A program made the translations under genes and the position numbers. A stretch of 64,000 nucleotides of DNA from the NCBI GenBank assembly GCA_002205965.3, contig NADL03000084.1, positions 186,001 through 250,000 of the forward strand. The letters are read 5' to 3'. The notes under the pieces are model-generated. The model saw only the letters and a program-made list of their open reading frames with translations. It did no database searches and was not told where the DNA came from. Below, in pieces: positions 44,030 to 53,129 of the stretch; positions within the stretch are counted from its first letter, which is position 1, and each line of letters begins with the position of its first letter. The DNA is from Kappaphycus alvarezii (Eukaryota; Rhodophyta; Florideophyceae; Gigartinales; Solieriaceae).

Positions 44030-44956
44030 CATTTTGACGTTTAATCGGATCTTCCGTTCATCTTCTGACCACGACAGATGTCGCCTCATTTCCGTCCGTG
44101 AGTCGTCCTCCTGTTTCGCGTTCTCAACTTTACCGCACCCTCACCGCGGCACCTAACTGTCCTCGCAAGCCTGGATAGTGGCTGTCTCGCTACGCCTCGG
44201 CCGCGCAATTTTCTCTGGTCATGTGCTCGCCGTTCCAACTACATCGCCCCGTTGCTCGATCCCCTGGGCAAACATGCCCTCACCTGTAAGTACGACGATG
44301 GGCAGACTCGTCGCCACAATGTCTTGCGTAACGCTCTCCATCGTTACTGTAAGGAGCTTGGAATTTCTGCCTCTCTTGAACATTTGCTTCCTCCCCTTCC
44401 CCCTTCGTCCTCTCCCTCGTCCGCCCTTCGCATAGATCTTTTTATCCCTGGTGCATATGGCCTCGACCCGAAGGATATCGCTTTGGATGTCACAGTGGCC
44501 CATCCACAGGTCACTCCTGCGTTTCCGAGTGTGCCATATCTGGCGGCGTTGCTGCCTCAATGGCTGAACGTGCGAAACACACGCACTACGGTCTAGTCTG
44601 CCACACGAACGATATACGGCTTCTTCCTGTTGGTATTGATGTGTTCGCTGCCCTAGGGGCCGAGGGTGCGACTTTCTTCCGGCGCCTTTCTACGTTCGCT
44701 GCTGCCCGTCGAGGCACCACTCCCCAATGGGAGTTGCACCTCCTAATCACGCGCTTTGTGTTCTGCTTGCATGGGTTGCAAGCGCGTCAAGTTCTTACCA
44801 GATGCATTTCCGATTAGTTTCTCTCTCATCCCCCTTCGCCTGTTAGTTTCTCTGTAATCCCCCTCAGCATGTTCTCCCACATGCTTTTTCCAAATCTCGT
44901 AAATATTACACACAAATAAAAACGATGACGTGGGGCTCCACGTCAAATAAAAACAT
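44030..44956 (+). mobile_element. NLR2: non-LTR retrotransposon 3' end inserted in a terminal repeat
   Basis: Coding remains run from about 44185 to 44817 in three frames. A SLRLGRAIFSG stretch comes first. Then LLDPLGKHALTCK and GQTRRHNVLRNALHRYC give the Cys/His region of the GDHALTC...RHN type. RIDLFIPG and DIALDVTVAHP follow, the core of the PD-(D/E)XK-like endonuclease, then after a shift AKHTHYGLVCHT, LLPVGIDVFAALGAEG and a final RFVFCLHGLQARQVL. It is a different lineage from NLR1. The 5' end is truncated near 44.0 kb. AAATAAAAA at about 43983 and again at about 44946 may be the target duplication. A hairpin lies just before the 3' end. Confidence 0.75.
44926..44945 (+). other. Stem-loop at NLR2 3' end
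   Basis: TGACGTGG and CCACGTCA form a perfect 8-bp stem around the loop GGCT. It is bordered on both sides by CAAATAAAAAC. Such 3' stem-loops are used by some non-LTR reverse transcriptases to recognise their RNA; that role here is inferred only from position. Confidence 0.6.
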
Positions 44957-45003
44957 TGGAGGAAAATCAAATTTCTAAAATCATTCCAGACGATTCAGTT
45001 TCC

Positions 45004-45077
45004 CTGTTACACCACTGTGTAATAGCGAACTGAAATAGCGACAGCGACCAAGTCTCTATTACACAGTGATGTAACAG
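45004..45077. repeat. Inverted repeat (22-bp arms) in first terminal repeat
   Basis: Arms at 45004-45025 and 45056-45077 differ by one base (CTGTTACACCACTGTGTAAT type) around a 30-base loop. The equivalent hairpin is at 45952-46025. Confidence 0.85.
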
Positions 45078-45951
45078 AGACATTGTTACACTTCGTTTGT
45101 ATTGCTAACAACCCTTCGGACGCATTCAAGAAAAACTTAAACTGCACCCCTGAACTACTTACACTTGAAAATGTTCAATATCTAGTTTTCAGTTTACTCA
45201 ATATCTAATTTGCCCTTAGTGTTATGTTATCCTACTAAATTTGTAATTTTTCTATATGGTAATATTCCATTTACACCTCCTTAAACATTAAGGGATTGTT
45301 TTAGGATAGAATGAACTATAATTTCCGCTAGGAGAGCTAGCTGGGGGAGGTTTTGCAGAACTCTAATATTGAACATATTTGCCTATAATTGGTGTTGCCA
45401 TCTTGAGCCAAAATAAAAAGAGAACAAACAGAAATATTATCTCAAACTACTAAAATGCCCTTTCTACCATGTACGCATACAGTATTTAAGTCTCACCGCT
45501 AACATCAGCTCACGAGGGAGCGTCTAAACGTTCTCAGAATCCACGAATAAGTCTAAGACGCAGGCTCAGAGATGAAATCTTCTCAGAGGGCGATAACAAA
45601 TGAGATAGACAATCTCTACTGAAATGGAGATGCAGGCATTCGTGGCGCTGCTAAAGGAGTAGTAGAGATGATAGAAGTGTGTTCCATAATGTTGGCAGCA
45701 AAGTGTCAATGTATTGTGGTTAGATTCTCCCAAGAATCCAGAATATCCGCCCCTTGTTGTAGCCAGTACTGTCGCTTTAGCGCTGTACTGCATAATTGGT
45801 ATTGATGTGGTGTAACTATAAAAAGAACTACCATAAGGACTTGTAGCATGCCGCTTCGTCAAATAAATTGGTTACGCATGAATAAAAAGATAAGGTCTCA
45901 ACCCTAGTATGATTAACACCAATTCATAGACTATATTTCTATCCAAGTTCT

Positions 45952-46025
45952 CTGTTACACCACTGAGTATTATAGGACTGCAGTAACGACAGCGAACAAG
46001 TCTCTATTACACAGTGATGTAACAG
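45952..46025. repeat. Inverted repeat in second terminal repeat
   Basis: Same hairpin as at 45004-45077. The left arm has more mismatches (CTGTTACACCACTGAGTATT), while the right arm, CTATTACACAGTGATGTAAC, is unchanged. Confidence 0.8.
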
Positions 46026-46030
46026 AGAAA

Positions 46031-46543
46031 TTGTTACATAAACCTACCGACAGAACCGAAAATGCAGTCAGCGTTTCAAACCCTCGGATATTTGGTATGC
46101 GTCGTACACGGATGACACTGAAGTGTCGGTATAATCGGCCATTTATCCAAAAAGAGCGAATGCAAGACCGTGAAACGTACCTTTATCAGCAAATTATACG
46201 CATGGACATCGTCGAAACTAAAAGATGCCACTCAACGAATCCGACAGGAGAGACGATGTTTATGCGCACGACTTGCCATTTAGCGCACGTTGCAGGGTCT
46301 ATTGGTGATCAAACTGGGATCGGGAGGGCCTTGAAGCATGGATTCTGTAACTTACTTGACTTAGGACCGAACTTTTCTGTACATTATCGCTCTTTGACAC
46401 ATCGGGCTACTCTGCGTCGTAAAAGAGACATTAAGAGTCACACTATTGCAGTCAAACGTTATCTTTCATCCCCTTCTCCCCTTCTCTCCTTCTGTTGGGC
46501 CGAAGCCATTGCGTTACTTATAGCTTTGAGCTTGATCCCATAG
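46031..46543 (+). CDS. Unrecognised open frame, doubtful
   Basis: The frame has 170 codons and starts at the outer edge of the second terminal repeat. The product is basic (many Arg, Thr), with a hydrophobic end (SFCWAEAIALLIALSLIP) that could be a membrane segment. I see no domain, no upstream promoter box and no second copy in the window. It may be a chance frame in moderately GC-rich sequence. Confidence 0.25.
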   Translation: MLHKPTDRTENAVSVSNPRIFGMRRTRMTLKCRYNRPFIQKERMQDRETYLYQQIIRMDIVETKRCHSTNPTGETMFMRTTCHLAHVAGSIGDQTGIGRALKHGFCNLLDLGPNFSVHYRSLTHRATLRRKRDIKSHTIAVKRYLSSPSPLLSFCWAEAIALLIALSLIP

Positions 46544-46865
46544 CAGATTCAATCATGCACCTTTACGTGCGCTCGTGTCGATTCTTTCATCCGTATCCTG
46601 CAATTTACGCCTTCCAACAAACAGTTCTGCCCTCCACCAATCGGAAAATAGCTGTTCTGCGTCTCTAATCAATAAGGAGTCACGAGAAGTTCCTCCCCAT
46701 TAAGCGTTGCTGGTCGTCAAGATGGTCGCCACAGTCTCCATGATTATTCGGTGTACGTGTTCAACATGCTTGCCCCTGACAAGCATTCAGGAAACAGCAA
46801 GCCAACCATCCCGCGAATGTTTCTAGCCTAACTTGGTTTTGTCGTCCCCGTCAAGGCATTGCAGA

Positions 46866-46942
46866 CTGTGGTGGTCTGGAAAACTATAGGATAGATCGGA
46901 TATATCTTCTAAAAGTAAAACACCCAAACCTTTCCCCTCAAA
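46866..46942 (+). repeat. NLR1-tail repeat, long form
   Basis: GGTGGTCTGGAAAACTATAG, then GGATATATCTTCTAAAAGTA, then AAACACCCAAACCTTTCCCC. Nearly the same as 2838-2915. Confidence 0.75.
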
Positions 46943-47127
46943 CATTGTACTGTATTCAGTATTACAGTACATCCCGGGTTAGGTATCAGAACTCCCCGCG
47001 TACATTATTAAGACTAACGCCGCCAGTCTGCGGTTTCCATCTCTTGAATTTTCGCGACGGCAAGAAAGGCCGGTGCGGGTCTGTGAGGGAGTGCGACTTT
47101 GCGGATGCGGAGGTTTATGCCGGCGCC

Positions 47128-47177
47128 ACTTCATTGGATATATATTCCAGGAGTAAAAATCCCAAACCTTTTCCCCT
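47128..47177 (+). repeat. NLR1-tail repeat
   Basis: TTGGATATATATTCCAGGAG, then TAAAAATCCCAAACC and TTTTCCCC. Confidence 0.65.
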
Positions 47178-47204
47178 TCATTAGGAGGAAGTGGAAGACA
47201 ATGT

Positions 47205-47588
47205 CTAATCACTGTCGTTCCAATGGGCCCGAACCATCGCGTTGTGGCGCACCCTGGCAAGGATTGTGAAGATGTTACGGGGAAAGGCAGCGAGGACATT
47301 AGGAGCGTAAGGGCCAAGCTCAGGGGGCGATAAGTGGCCGGGGAGTCGAATGAGAAGTTTGGCCGCAGTGAGGAGGGACCCGTGGGTTGGGTGGCATGGG
47401 AGTCCGAGCAGTTGGGCGCTGCGAGGCATTAAGAACCGGGCAGTGCGGGCTTGAGTCGGAGCTGCATCGATAATGCTGGCAGCATTGTCATGTAGAGGAG
47501 GAATGGCAGAGAAGCGTTGATAACCCCGACGGAATGGGAGGCAAGCCATGTTTGGTCCGTTGGGCAGCTTGGGTACGAAAATGGGCAT
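47205..47588 (-). CDS. Unrecognised open frame, doubtful
   Basis: A minus-strand frame of 127 codons, rich in Pro, Ala, Leu and Arg. A PNGPNMACLPFRRGYQRFSA start is followed by alanine-rich helices and FTILARVRHNAMVRAHW. Composition is closer to coding DNA than its surroundings. It could belong to the upstream part of a non-LTR element polyprotein, but no motif proves that. It begins about 10 bp from the ACAGT repeat. Confidence 0.3.
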   Translation of the reverse strand: MPIFVPKLPNGPNMACLPFRRGYQRFSAIPPLHDNAASIIDAAPTQARTARFLMPRSAQLLGLPCHPTHGSLLTAAKLLIRLPGHLSPPELGPYAPNVLAAFPRNIFTILARVRHNAMVRAHWNDSD

Positions 47589-47596
47589 CTTGTATA

Positions 47597-47623
47597 CTGT
47601 ACAGTACAGTACAGTACAGTACA
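47597..47623. repeat. ACAGT tandem repeat (5-bp unit)
   Basis: An uninterrupted run of about five ACAGT units (CTGTACAGTACAGTACAGTA) lies 60 bp from the stop codon of paralogue 2. Confidence 0.9.
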
Positions 47624-47684
47624 GGTAGTGACAATGCTACAGTACTAATCTTACAGAATGGAGCGGTAATTTACAAGATATTGC

Positions 47685-49103
47685 TTACAGTATAAGCTGA
47701 CATGGATCTGCTCGAAACGTCTTCGCGTAGGAGTATCGAACAATCTGCAAATTGTCATTGCATTCCACCAGAGTAAATGTATCCCTTGTCCCGGGCAAAT
47801 TGTTGACCCAATAGTTTCCATACCGGTTCTTCTTGACGACACCCAGAACGACGAGATCCTCTAGACAAGGCATGGGAAGCTTGCCATGGATCACAATCTT
47901 GGCGCTGTCGCTGCCAGTAACATCAAACAGACTGTCCCCACCACTGTCAAGTCTTACCACTCCTGCGAAGGAAAATATCAAAAGCTGGCGAGCATCGTAA
48001 TCCTTCAAGTCTAGATCCCGTCCTCCATCTAATTCTTCCAGCTCCAAGTAGAGCTCCCGTTGCACATGTTTCCGCCCGTACTCTAGTGCCCAAACGGCCC
48101 GGTCCAATACTTCCCATGGCCAAGATAGTTCCACAAGCTCATTGCAGTCGTTGAGGGTTACATCCACAAGGATCATATCCTTTTGAAGATATGTATCTCC
48201 GTACCAAAACAGCGAGTGAAATCGCCGAAACGCACCTTCATTCCTCGACAAAAGACTGCGTTCCACACCGCTGTATTCAGTGACATTGATTTCCTTCGTC
48301 GAGCTCATGGAACACGTTCCCATAGCAAAATGCATCATCACAATCATGGCCGCATGATGCGTTCTCTGCGCATCCATCCATAACCCGCCAGAGAAAAACT
48401 CATCAACACTGGCGCCTTCCTTTACAAACAGAGCGGCCGCCGCATTGCCAGTCTCATGAACATTTCTTGTAGCAATCTTGCATCGAAAGCGGGTATGGAA
48501 CTGTCTCAAGAAATCCGAGTTGCCCAAGTTGAGTATCTCCAGAGAAATTTCATTAAGAAATTCTGTCACGGAGCAAGCGCGACTCTTTTCAATGTCGTCG
48601 AGAAAGCGCAGCAAGTCTTTGAATTGGAAGCGAAATTTGACAGACTTTTTCGCCCTTGCGCGAATTCTTTTCACGGATTCAACTACCCGGCTCGCTGTCT
48701 GAGTAGGATTCCTGTCACGGAGTACGAGTCTTGCCATTTGCTTGCCGTATGATAACCATGCCGTGTAGAAGATAACGGTGGCAAACAAGGATGTGAATGA
48801 AGGGTACTCGTAGACTGGATCGATGTTTGCACCGTTTTGAAGACGCTTGTATCGGTTTACCCATTCACGAAGGATATCTGCAGAGTTTGTGCGTTGCAGA
48901 CTGTTTGAGCGTGCTATTTGTGTACGTTCGCCGATGCTGTGCAGGACGTGGCGCTTTTTTGTTGGAGTTCTGAAGCACTTGTTCATTAAAACGGCAACTG
49001 CCTCGAGAATACTAAAGGCAACGCAAAAGAGGGCTGACGTTAGTTCTATGAGCATGTTTCTCCTAGATGGGTCAAGAACCCATTTTCCTTTGTGTTTTTC
49101 CAT
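47685..49103 (-). CDS. Unknown two-hydrophobic-segment protein, paralogue 2 (intact)
   Basis: Intronless gene. I prefer ATG 49103 (MEKHKGKWVLDPSRR, 472 residues), since homology to paralogue 1 is strongest from there; the frame is open to ATG 49229, which would add 42 residues. Residues about 18-40 are hydrophobic (LTSALFCVAFSILEAVAVLM), and about 104-121 again (FTSLFATVIFYTAWLSYG), suggesting a membrane protein. A strongly basic stretch follows (VESVKRIRARAKKSVKFRFQ). The C-terminal half is soluble-looking, with THHAAMIVMMHFAMG, EINVTEYSGVERSLLSR and FWYGDTYLQKD, and ends FRADPCQLIL. I do not recognise any domain. The conserved frame and mainly silent differences from paralogue 1 indicate a real protein. 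It could be a host multigene family or a gene carried by an unknown element. Confidence 0.75.
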   Translation of the reverse strand: MEKHKGKWVLDPSRRNMLIELTSALFCVAFSILEAVAVLMNKCFRTPTKKRHVLHSIGERTQIARSNSLQRTNSADILREWVNRYKRLQNGANIDPVYEYPSFTSLFATVIFYTAWLSYGKQMARLVLRDRNPTQTASRVVESVKRIRARAKKSVKFRFQFKDLLRFLDDIEKSRACSVTEFLNEISLEILNLGNSDFLRQFHTRFRCKIATRNVHETGNAAAALFVKEGASVDEFFSGGLWMDAQRTHHAAMIVMMHFAMGTCSMSSTKEINVTEYSGVERSLLSRNEGAFRRFHSLFWYGDTYLQKDMILVDVTLNDCNELVELSWPWEVLDRAVWALEYGRKHVQRELYLELEELDGGRDLDLKDYDARQLLIFSFAGVVRLDSGGDSLFDVTGSDSAKIVIHGKLPMPCLEDLVVLGVVKKNRYGNYWVNNLPGTRDTFTLVECNDNLQIVRYSYAKTFRADPCQLIL

Positions 49104-49229
49104 CTTGGAAGAGGTGATAGAGAGGACTGCACTGGTGGAAGAGAAGCGAAATTGTTCCGAGAGAGTGTAATATGAAAGAAGTTTTGCGTGATGGCCTGAA
49201 GGTGTCGGAGCAAGGAGGAGGAGAGGCAA

Positions 49230-49300
49230 TGGCCGGAGGTGTGGTTGTACATGTCAAGTATAGTGGTGGCTTAAATGCAAAGCCTTCTATCGTAATTTGA
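49230..49300 (-). promoter_or_regulatory. TATA-like promoter candidate of paralogue 2
   Basis: On the minus strand, GCATTTAAGCCACCACTATA then CTTGACATGTACAACC lies 130-180 bp before ATG 49103. A similar sequence is at the same relative place in front of paralogue 1. Confidence 0.35.
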
Positions 49301-49553
49301 GCGAGAGATGCAATACCAATGGAATCAGCTGCGTGCGCAAAGTTTTGAGTGTTGAAATGAATTGACGCGTGACAGTTATGCAGCAGTCCCTAGCCAAAAA
49401 TGCTGCGTGATTGCTGCTGAGAATGGCTTTGACATCAACAGTTTGCAGAAGCAACTTTACTTCAGTGAGTATCTATCGTGTACACTGCAGGTGTTGGTAT
49501 TGATCTGGCAGTAGAATTCAAAACGTAAGCAGTTGGATTCAGAGCGGGCAATC

Positions 49554-49584
49554 ACTAGGCTAGGCTAGGCTAGGCTAGGCTAGC
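49554..49584. repeat. TAGGC tandem repeat
   Basis: About six consecutive 5-bp units. It is a short microsatellite inside the chromosome sequence. Confidence 0.9.
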
Positions 49585-49669
49585 CAGTTTTATGTTGTGG
49601 CAAAGAAACGATGGATACTCTATGAAGTACAGTTTCTTCATACTCAGCGGATTGGTCACCTACTGTACT

Positions 49670-49735
49670 TAGTATCGTACAGTACAAAATAGGACAGTGC
49701 GTTGTACAGTGTACGTACACTGTACTGTACTGTAG
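49670..49735. repeat. ACAGT/GTAC palindromic low-complexity sequence
   Basis: Includes CGTACAGTACAAAATAGG and GTACGTACACTGTACTGTAC. It is the 5'-side counterpart of the ACAGT repeat beyond the paralogue's 3' end. Confidence 0.75.
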
Positions 49736-49892
49736 AGATCATTTGTGGCGGACTTTGTATTCTTTGGATCACCGGTTGATCCATGATTCACATGCAACAC
49801 TTTTTCCATTTCTGGTCTCTTACTCATCAGGTGTACCTTTGGTTGCCTGAGGGTCGTGATGTCGACATCAACAGTCAACCAGCAAACCACAA

Positions 49893-49975
49893 CCGAGAGG
49901 GGAGCGGTTTGGCGGTTTTATTCTCGGAAGATATACATTCGATCTATCCTAAGTTTTCCAGACAACCACAATCGA
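49893..49975 (-). repeat. NLR1-tail repeat, long form (reverse)
   Basis: The reverse complement carries TGGTTGTCTGGAAAACTTAG, ATATCTTCCGAGAATAAAAC and a CGCTCCCC-like end. Confidence 0.6.
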
Positions 49976-49984
49976 CTCAGAGCG

Positions 49985-51385
49985 TGCCCACCAACTATAA
50001 ACTAACTAATATCCCAGTCAACAAGCAGGCAGCCTGGAGGTGACCATCAACGCAGCTAGTCGTCGAAGAAGAATCGCCCCCAACCTGGAATATTGGTCCA
50101 ATGCTCGGCTGCCCACCCATCGGGCCACCTCTTTGATTATACAGAACGCATCGGGATGTCACCCTCCGGGCGTAGAGATTGGAACAGGAAGAGCCTTCCT
50201 ACAGATAATCCGGCCATTAACCCTTTGTAATTTCGTAGCTTGCCCACCTGCGCTGCGTTCAAGCTCTTAAGGGCGTTGAAGGTCGGATATCTTTCCAGCT
50301 TGTGCACGAAAAATTAAATTTAAGTATTCGGTGGAGCCCGCAGCAACCGTCGCCTTGAGATCTGGCCTGGTCTTGTGTTCCGCGTGAGACTGGGTTTCAA
50401 CAGTGGGATCCCTCGCGCCTAGGCTGAGGTCGTTTCCCAGCAGACTGATCTGGTAATAGTGGCGGATTTCGCTGACGGCCGTATCTGCAGTGGATTAGGT
50501 GATCGCCGTACACGTCCAGGGTTTCCAGACACCTGGCCCTTGGGTCTGGGGTTCCCCGTTTAAACAATGGGGCATGACAGAAGTATTTGAACTATTTCCA
50601 GAAATGTTGAATGCTAATGGCGGTCTTAAAACATGCCGTGGGAGGGCAGTGGACCCATTCCTTGGCTACCGGGAGATTCACTGAGGCCCAGAAGGCCTGT
50701 GTGCGGCAACTTACCGCGGGAAGCTCTTCGTAAACTGCGGCCTGGACTGCGTCGGTCAGTGACTTTTGCGATAGCGGGTCAGAGCAAATAGAACAGAAAG
50801 GATGTCTGTCAACAGGGCGGCAAGATGAACTCTATTGGGTGAATGCCGTCTTGACATCTGCGTAAGTAACCAAGTCGCTCACTAATGACGGCAGTCATCG
50901 CGCACATAGCTTATCTGTTTGAGAGCTAGAGGCGAAAAAAAGACTTTCAGGAAAGCCGCGTCTCGGTTTTGCAAACAGTTAGCACGATTCCGCAATAACA
51001 AAATTCTCACGGGTTGCAGTTTTCACAGATACTGTGGTTCTATTTTTTTGAAACCACAACATGGTTACATGGTTCGGTTTCTATACCGCGTAAGAAATTT
51101 TGAATGCAGCTAGATGGTTCAGCTTTCAACTGAAACAGCGGAAACAGCAGTTTCTGAGGTTCGGTTTCTGAAGCATTGACGTCCTTTATTTGTACTACCA
51201 TCTGCAGCGACCCACATGTTCTGAAGCGACTCTAAATAGTTTTGGTGTCCGTGGAAGTCAGCAGTGGGACAAAATTAGTGTGAATGACAACCTAAAATTC
51301 CTCGGTTCAGCAGCTCCCGATAAATGCTCCCGGTAATTTCTGCAAAACGCCGAGGAATGCTCGCCATTGCAGTGGCCTTAGTTGG
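49985..51385. other. Gene-poor; possible upstream NLR pieces
   Basis: GCCCACCCATCGGGCCACCT near 50110 resembles a stretch near 2455 (ACCGATCGGGCCACTTCCCT), so both may be upstream parts of one element. No frame with a recognisable domain is present. Short A/T patches with GGTTCGGTTTCT-like repeats lie at 51.07-51.17 kb. Confidence 0.35.
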
Positions 51386-51389
51386 GTGG

Positions 51390-52145
51390 TAAAAGGGGAG
51401 ACCGGGCACAAGATGGGTGCGCACTTTGGATATGCCTTCGAGATTCGACATGCACAACATGACAAAATGTCGCGACACTTTTCGCTCCGGACACACCGTG
51501 CCCGAGGAGAAACTGTCCCGAAACGCTTGATCGTTTCGGCGGTCATCTTCTACACTGCGCAGGCGAAGGCCACAAAATGAGAAGACATGACCGTCAAGTC
51601 TATTTGCTTTCCCAGGACATGTAGAAAGATGCTTGCCACCTTGTCATAGAGCTGAGGGATGGCCTTCATCGCAAAAGGTCGGATATCAGGGCAACGGGAA
51701 GGCACGGAGGCAAAGAGTTACTCGATGTATCATTTGCCAACCCACTCGCGCCCTCAAACAGGAAGGGTTTCGACCTTTGATCTGGTCATTTTCCCACAAC
51801 GCGGCAGGGACAGTGGAGTATAGAAGATATGAATCTTATATATAGACGACTGCGAGAAGTAGACTCATACCCATCCATATATCCACCCTTGGAGGCTGGA
51901 AACCAGATGCATAAGCGTTGCTATAACCGACGTGGCCTGGGATGTGGCTGTTCGGGCAGTGGAGACATACGGACGATTTTGAACGGTTTTAATGGAAGGG
52001 CATGCGGCGGCAGCAGTGATGTTCAATGCAGTATGCGTTCTGGCAGGCCTACAGGCTACGAACGCCTTTGCGCGAACTTGTGCCGCTCTACTCAATATCT
52101 CGAGCACGCTTCGTACACCGGGGGAAAGCTGACCCTTATGATACA
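51390..52145 (+). pseudogene. NLR1 non-LTR element copy, degraded
   Basis: Aligns along its length with 4440-5130: ACACACCGTGCCC, GACATGACCGTCAAGTC, GGTCGGATATCAGGGCAACG, CCAACCCACTCGCGCCCTC (the endonuclease NPLAPS position), CCTTGGAGGCTGGAAACCAG (GGW position) and GCATGCGGCGGCAGCAGTG (the AAAV end). Identity is roughly 70%. Several indels break every frame. No tail motif follows at the expected place. Confidence 0.75.
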
Positions 52146-52184
52146 GTAAAAATGACATCAACAGAAAAGGGAATCCGCTAACTA

Positions 52185-52432
52185 CTCAGGACGAGAGTCG
52201 TCGCGAGCGATCAAATTGCTACAGTAGATGTTAAAGGACAACGGCGAGGAGTGGACGTGAAAGATGAGTGACTTTTACACTAATCTAATCTAAAGGGAAA
52301 GGCTCTACAACCTCGCGTAGAGACTATGGGGAAGATTGAAGATTTCGGTTTGAAATTGACTCCCAACTTGCCTTCTGTCCCATGGCGGAAGCAATTTACT
52401 CAACTTAAATACAATTTTTTTTCCAACCTGAC
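52185..52432 (-). repeat. LTR-like block after acidic ORF C
   Basis: Diverged version of the shared LTR half: GCGAGCGATCAAATTGCTAC, AAAGGGAAAGGCTCTACAAC and GGAAGCAATTTACTCAAC. Confidence 0.7.
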
Positions 52433-52544
52433 ATCTTGATAGAACTCTTAAAAGCAATAGAGAAAATAGGAGAAGACTTCATTTATCAAAGGGAATTTGA
52501 CAAAAGATAATTGAAACAAACTAAATAGATCTATTCCTCAAAAC

Positions 52545-53110
52545 ATCCATTCTCAAGATCAGAACCGAGCATTTACTTCAAGACACCATTAGTACCCATA
52601 CAGTCCCAACAAATATTCCTGAGCGGCTCATGATTTCGTACCCTTCCCTGAGAGAAATCTAGCTCATCATATGTCCCCCAACCGGACCCATGGCCGTGAC
52701 CACATAGCCCATATAATCCGTTCCCCACCCTCCGGTACTACTCTTTCCGCCCGCTCTTTCTTCGTGACAATACTCCTGGAGCCCCTCTTCCTCATCTTTG
52801 GACTTGGACCTGTTTTATTCCCCTTCTTCTATTTCGTAGAAGAGCTCCGGGCCTCCCACCCCTTGAAGAACTCATCTGCATCTCCGCTTTTCTTTTCGCA
52901 GTCCCCCCGCTATTTCCTGTGCTTCGATTTATTCCAGGTGACGAGAAACGAGCTCCATCAGGGGCTTCGTCATCTGGCCACGGAGGTAGTTCTCTACGTC
53001 CGTTGGCCGAGCAAGGAATAAAGAGGAGACGATAATGGGCCTCGGATAACGAGATTTGGCAATGGGGCCAGAAGGAAGTAGTCCGTGTATTGTGGCTGCC
53101 AAAGAGGGTG
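52545..53110 (-). pseudogene. Acidic ORF family, copy C (multiple breaks)
   Basis: Minus-strand pieces match copies A and B in order: GPIAKSRYPRP, ARPTDVENYLRGQMTKPLME, then GPELFYEIEEGE, a VVTAMGPVGG position for PVMEPDGD, LDFSQGRVRNHEPL and ICWDCMGTNGVL. No start codon survives, and there are several stops and shifts. The LTR-like block follows about 110 bp downstream, as in the other two copies. Confidence 0.6.
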
Positions 53111-53129
53111 TGCATTATCATTTTTTTTG

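Larger units (their letters stand above)
43729..46038 (+). mobile_element. Short element with ~410-424-bp terminal repeats (TRIM-like), with nested NLR2
   Basis: Two direct repeats, 43729-45090 (minus an insertion) and 45615-46038, flank about 520 bp with no coding potential. When the inserted NLR2 piece (about 44001-44956) is removed, the first repeat is about 406 bp against 424 bp for the second. Shared landmarks in order are GGCGCTGCTAAAGGA, a GGTGTAACTATAAAA box, AATAAAAA, and the hairpin CTGTTACACCACTG...CTATTACACAGTGATG. The size and lack of genes fit a terminal-repeat retrotransposon in miniature. Strand is nominal, and I cannot exclude two solo repeats. Confidence 0.55.

Noticed and set aside
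45004..46025. Hairpins read as a CRISPR array or as DNA-transposon terminal inverted repeats
   Set aside because: Only two hairpins, in the same direction, 0.95 kb apart, and no spacers. As they sit inside longer direct repeats, they are not outer terminal inverted repeats of one element.
49554..49584. TAGGC repeat as a telomere remnant
   Set aside because: The unit is 5 bp, the run is only about 30 bp long, and no subtelomeric context is seen. A microsatellite is simpler.
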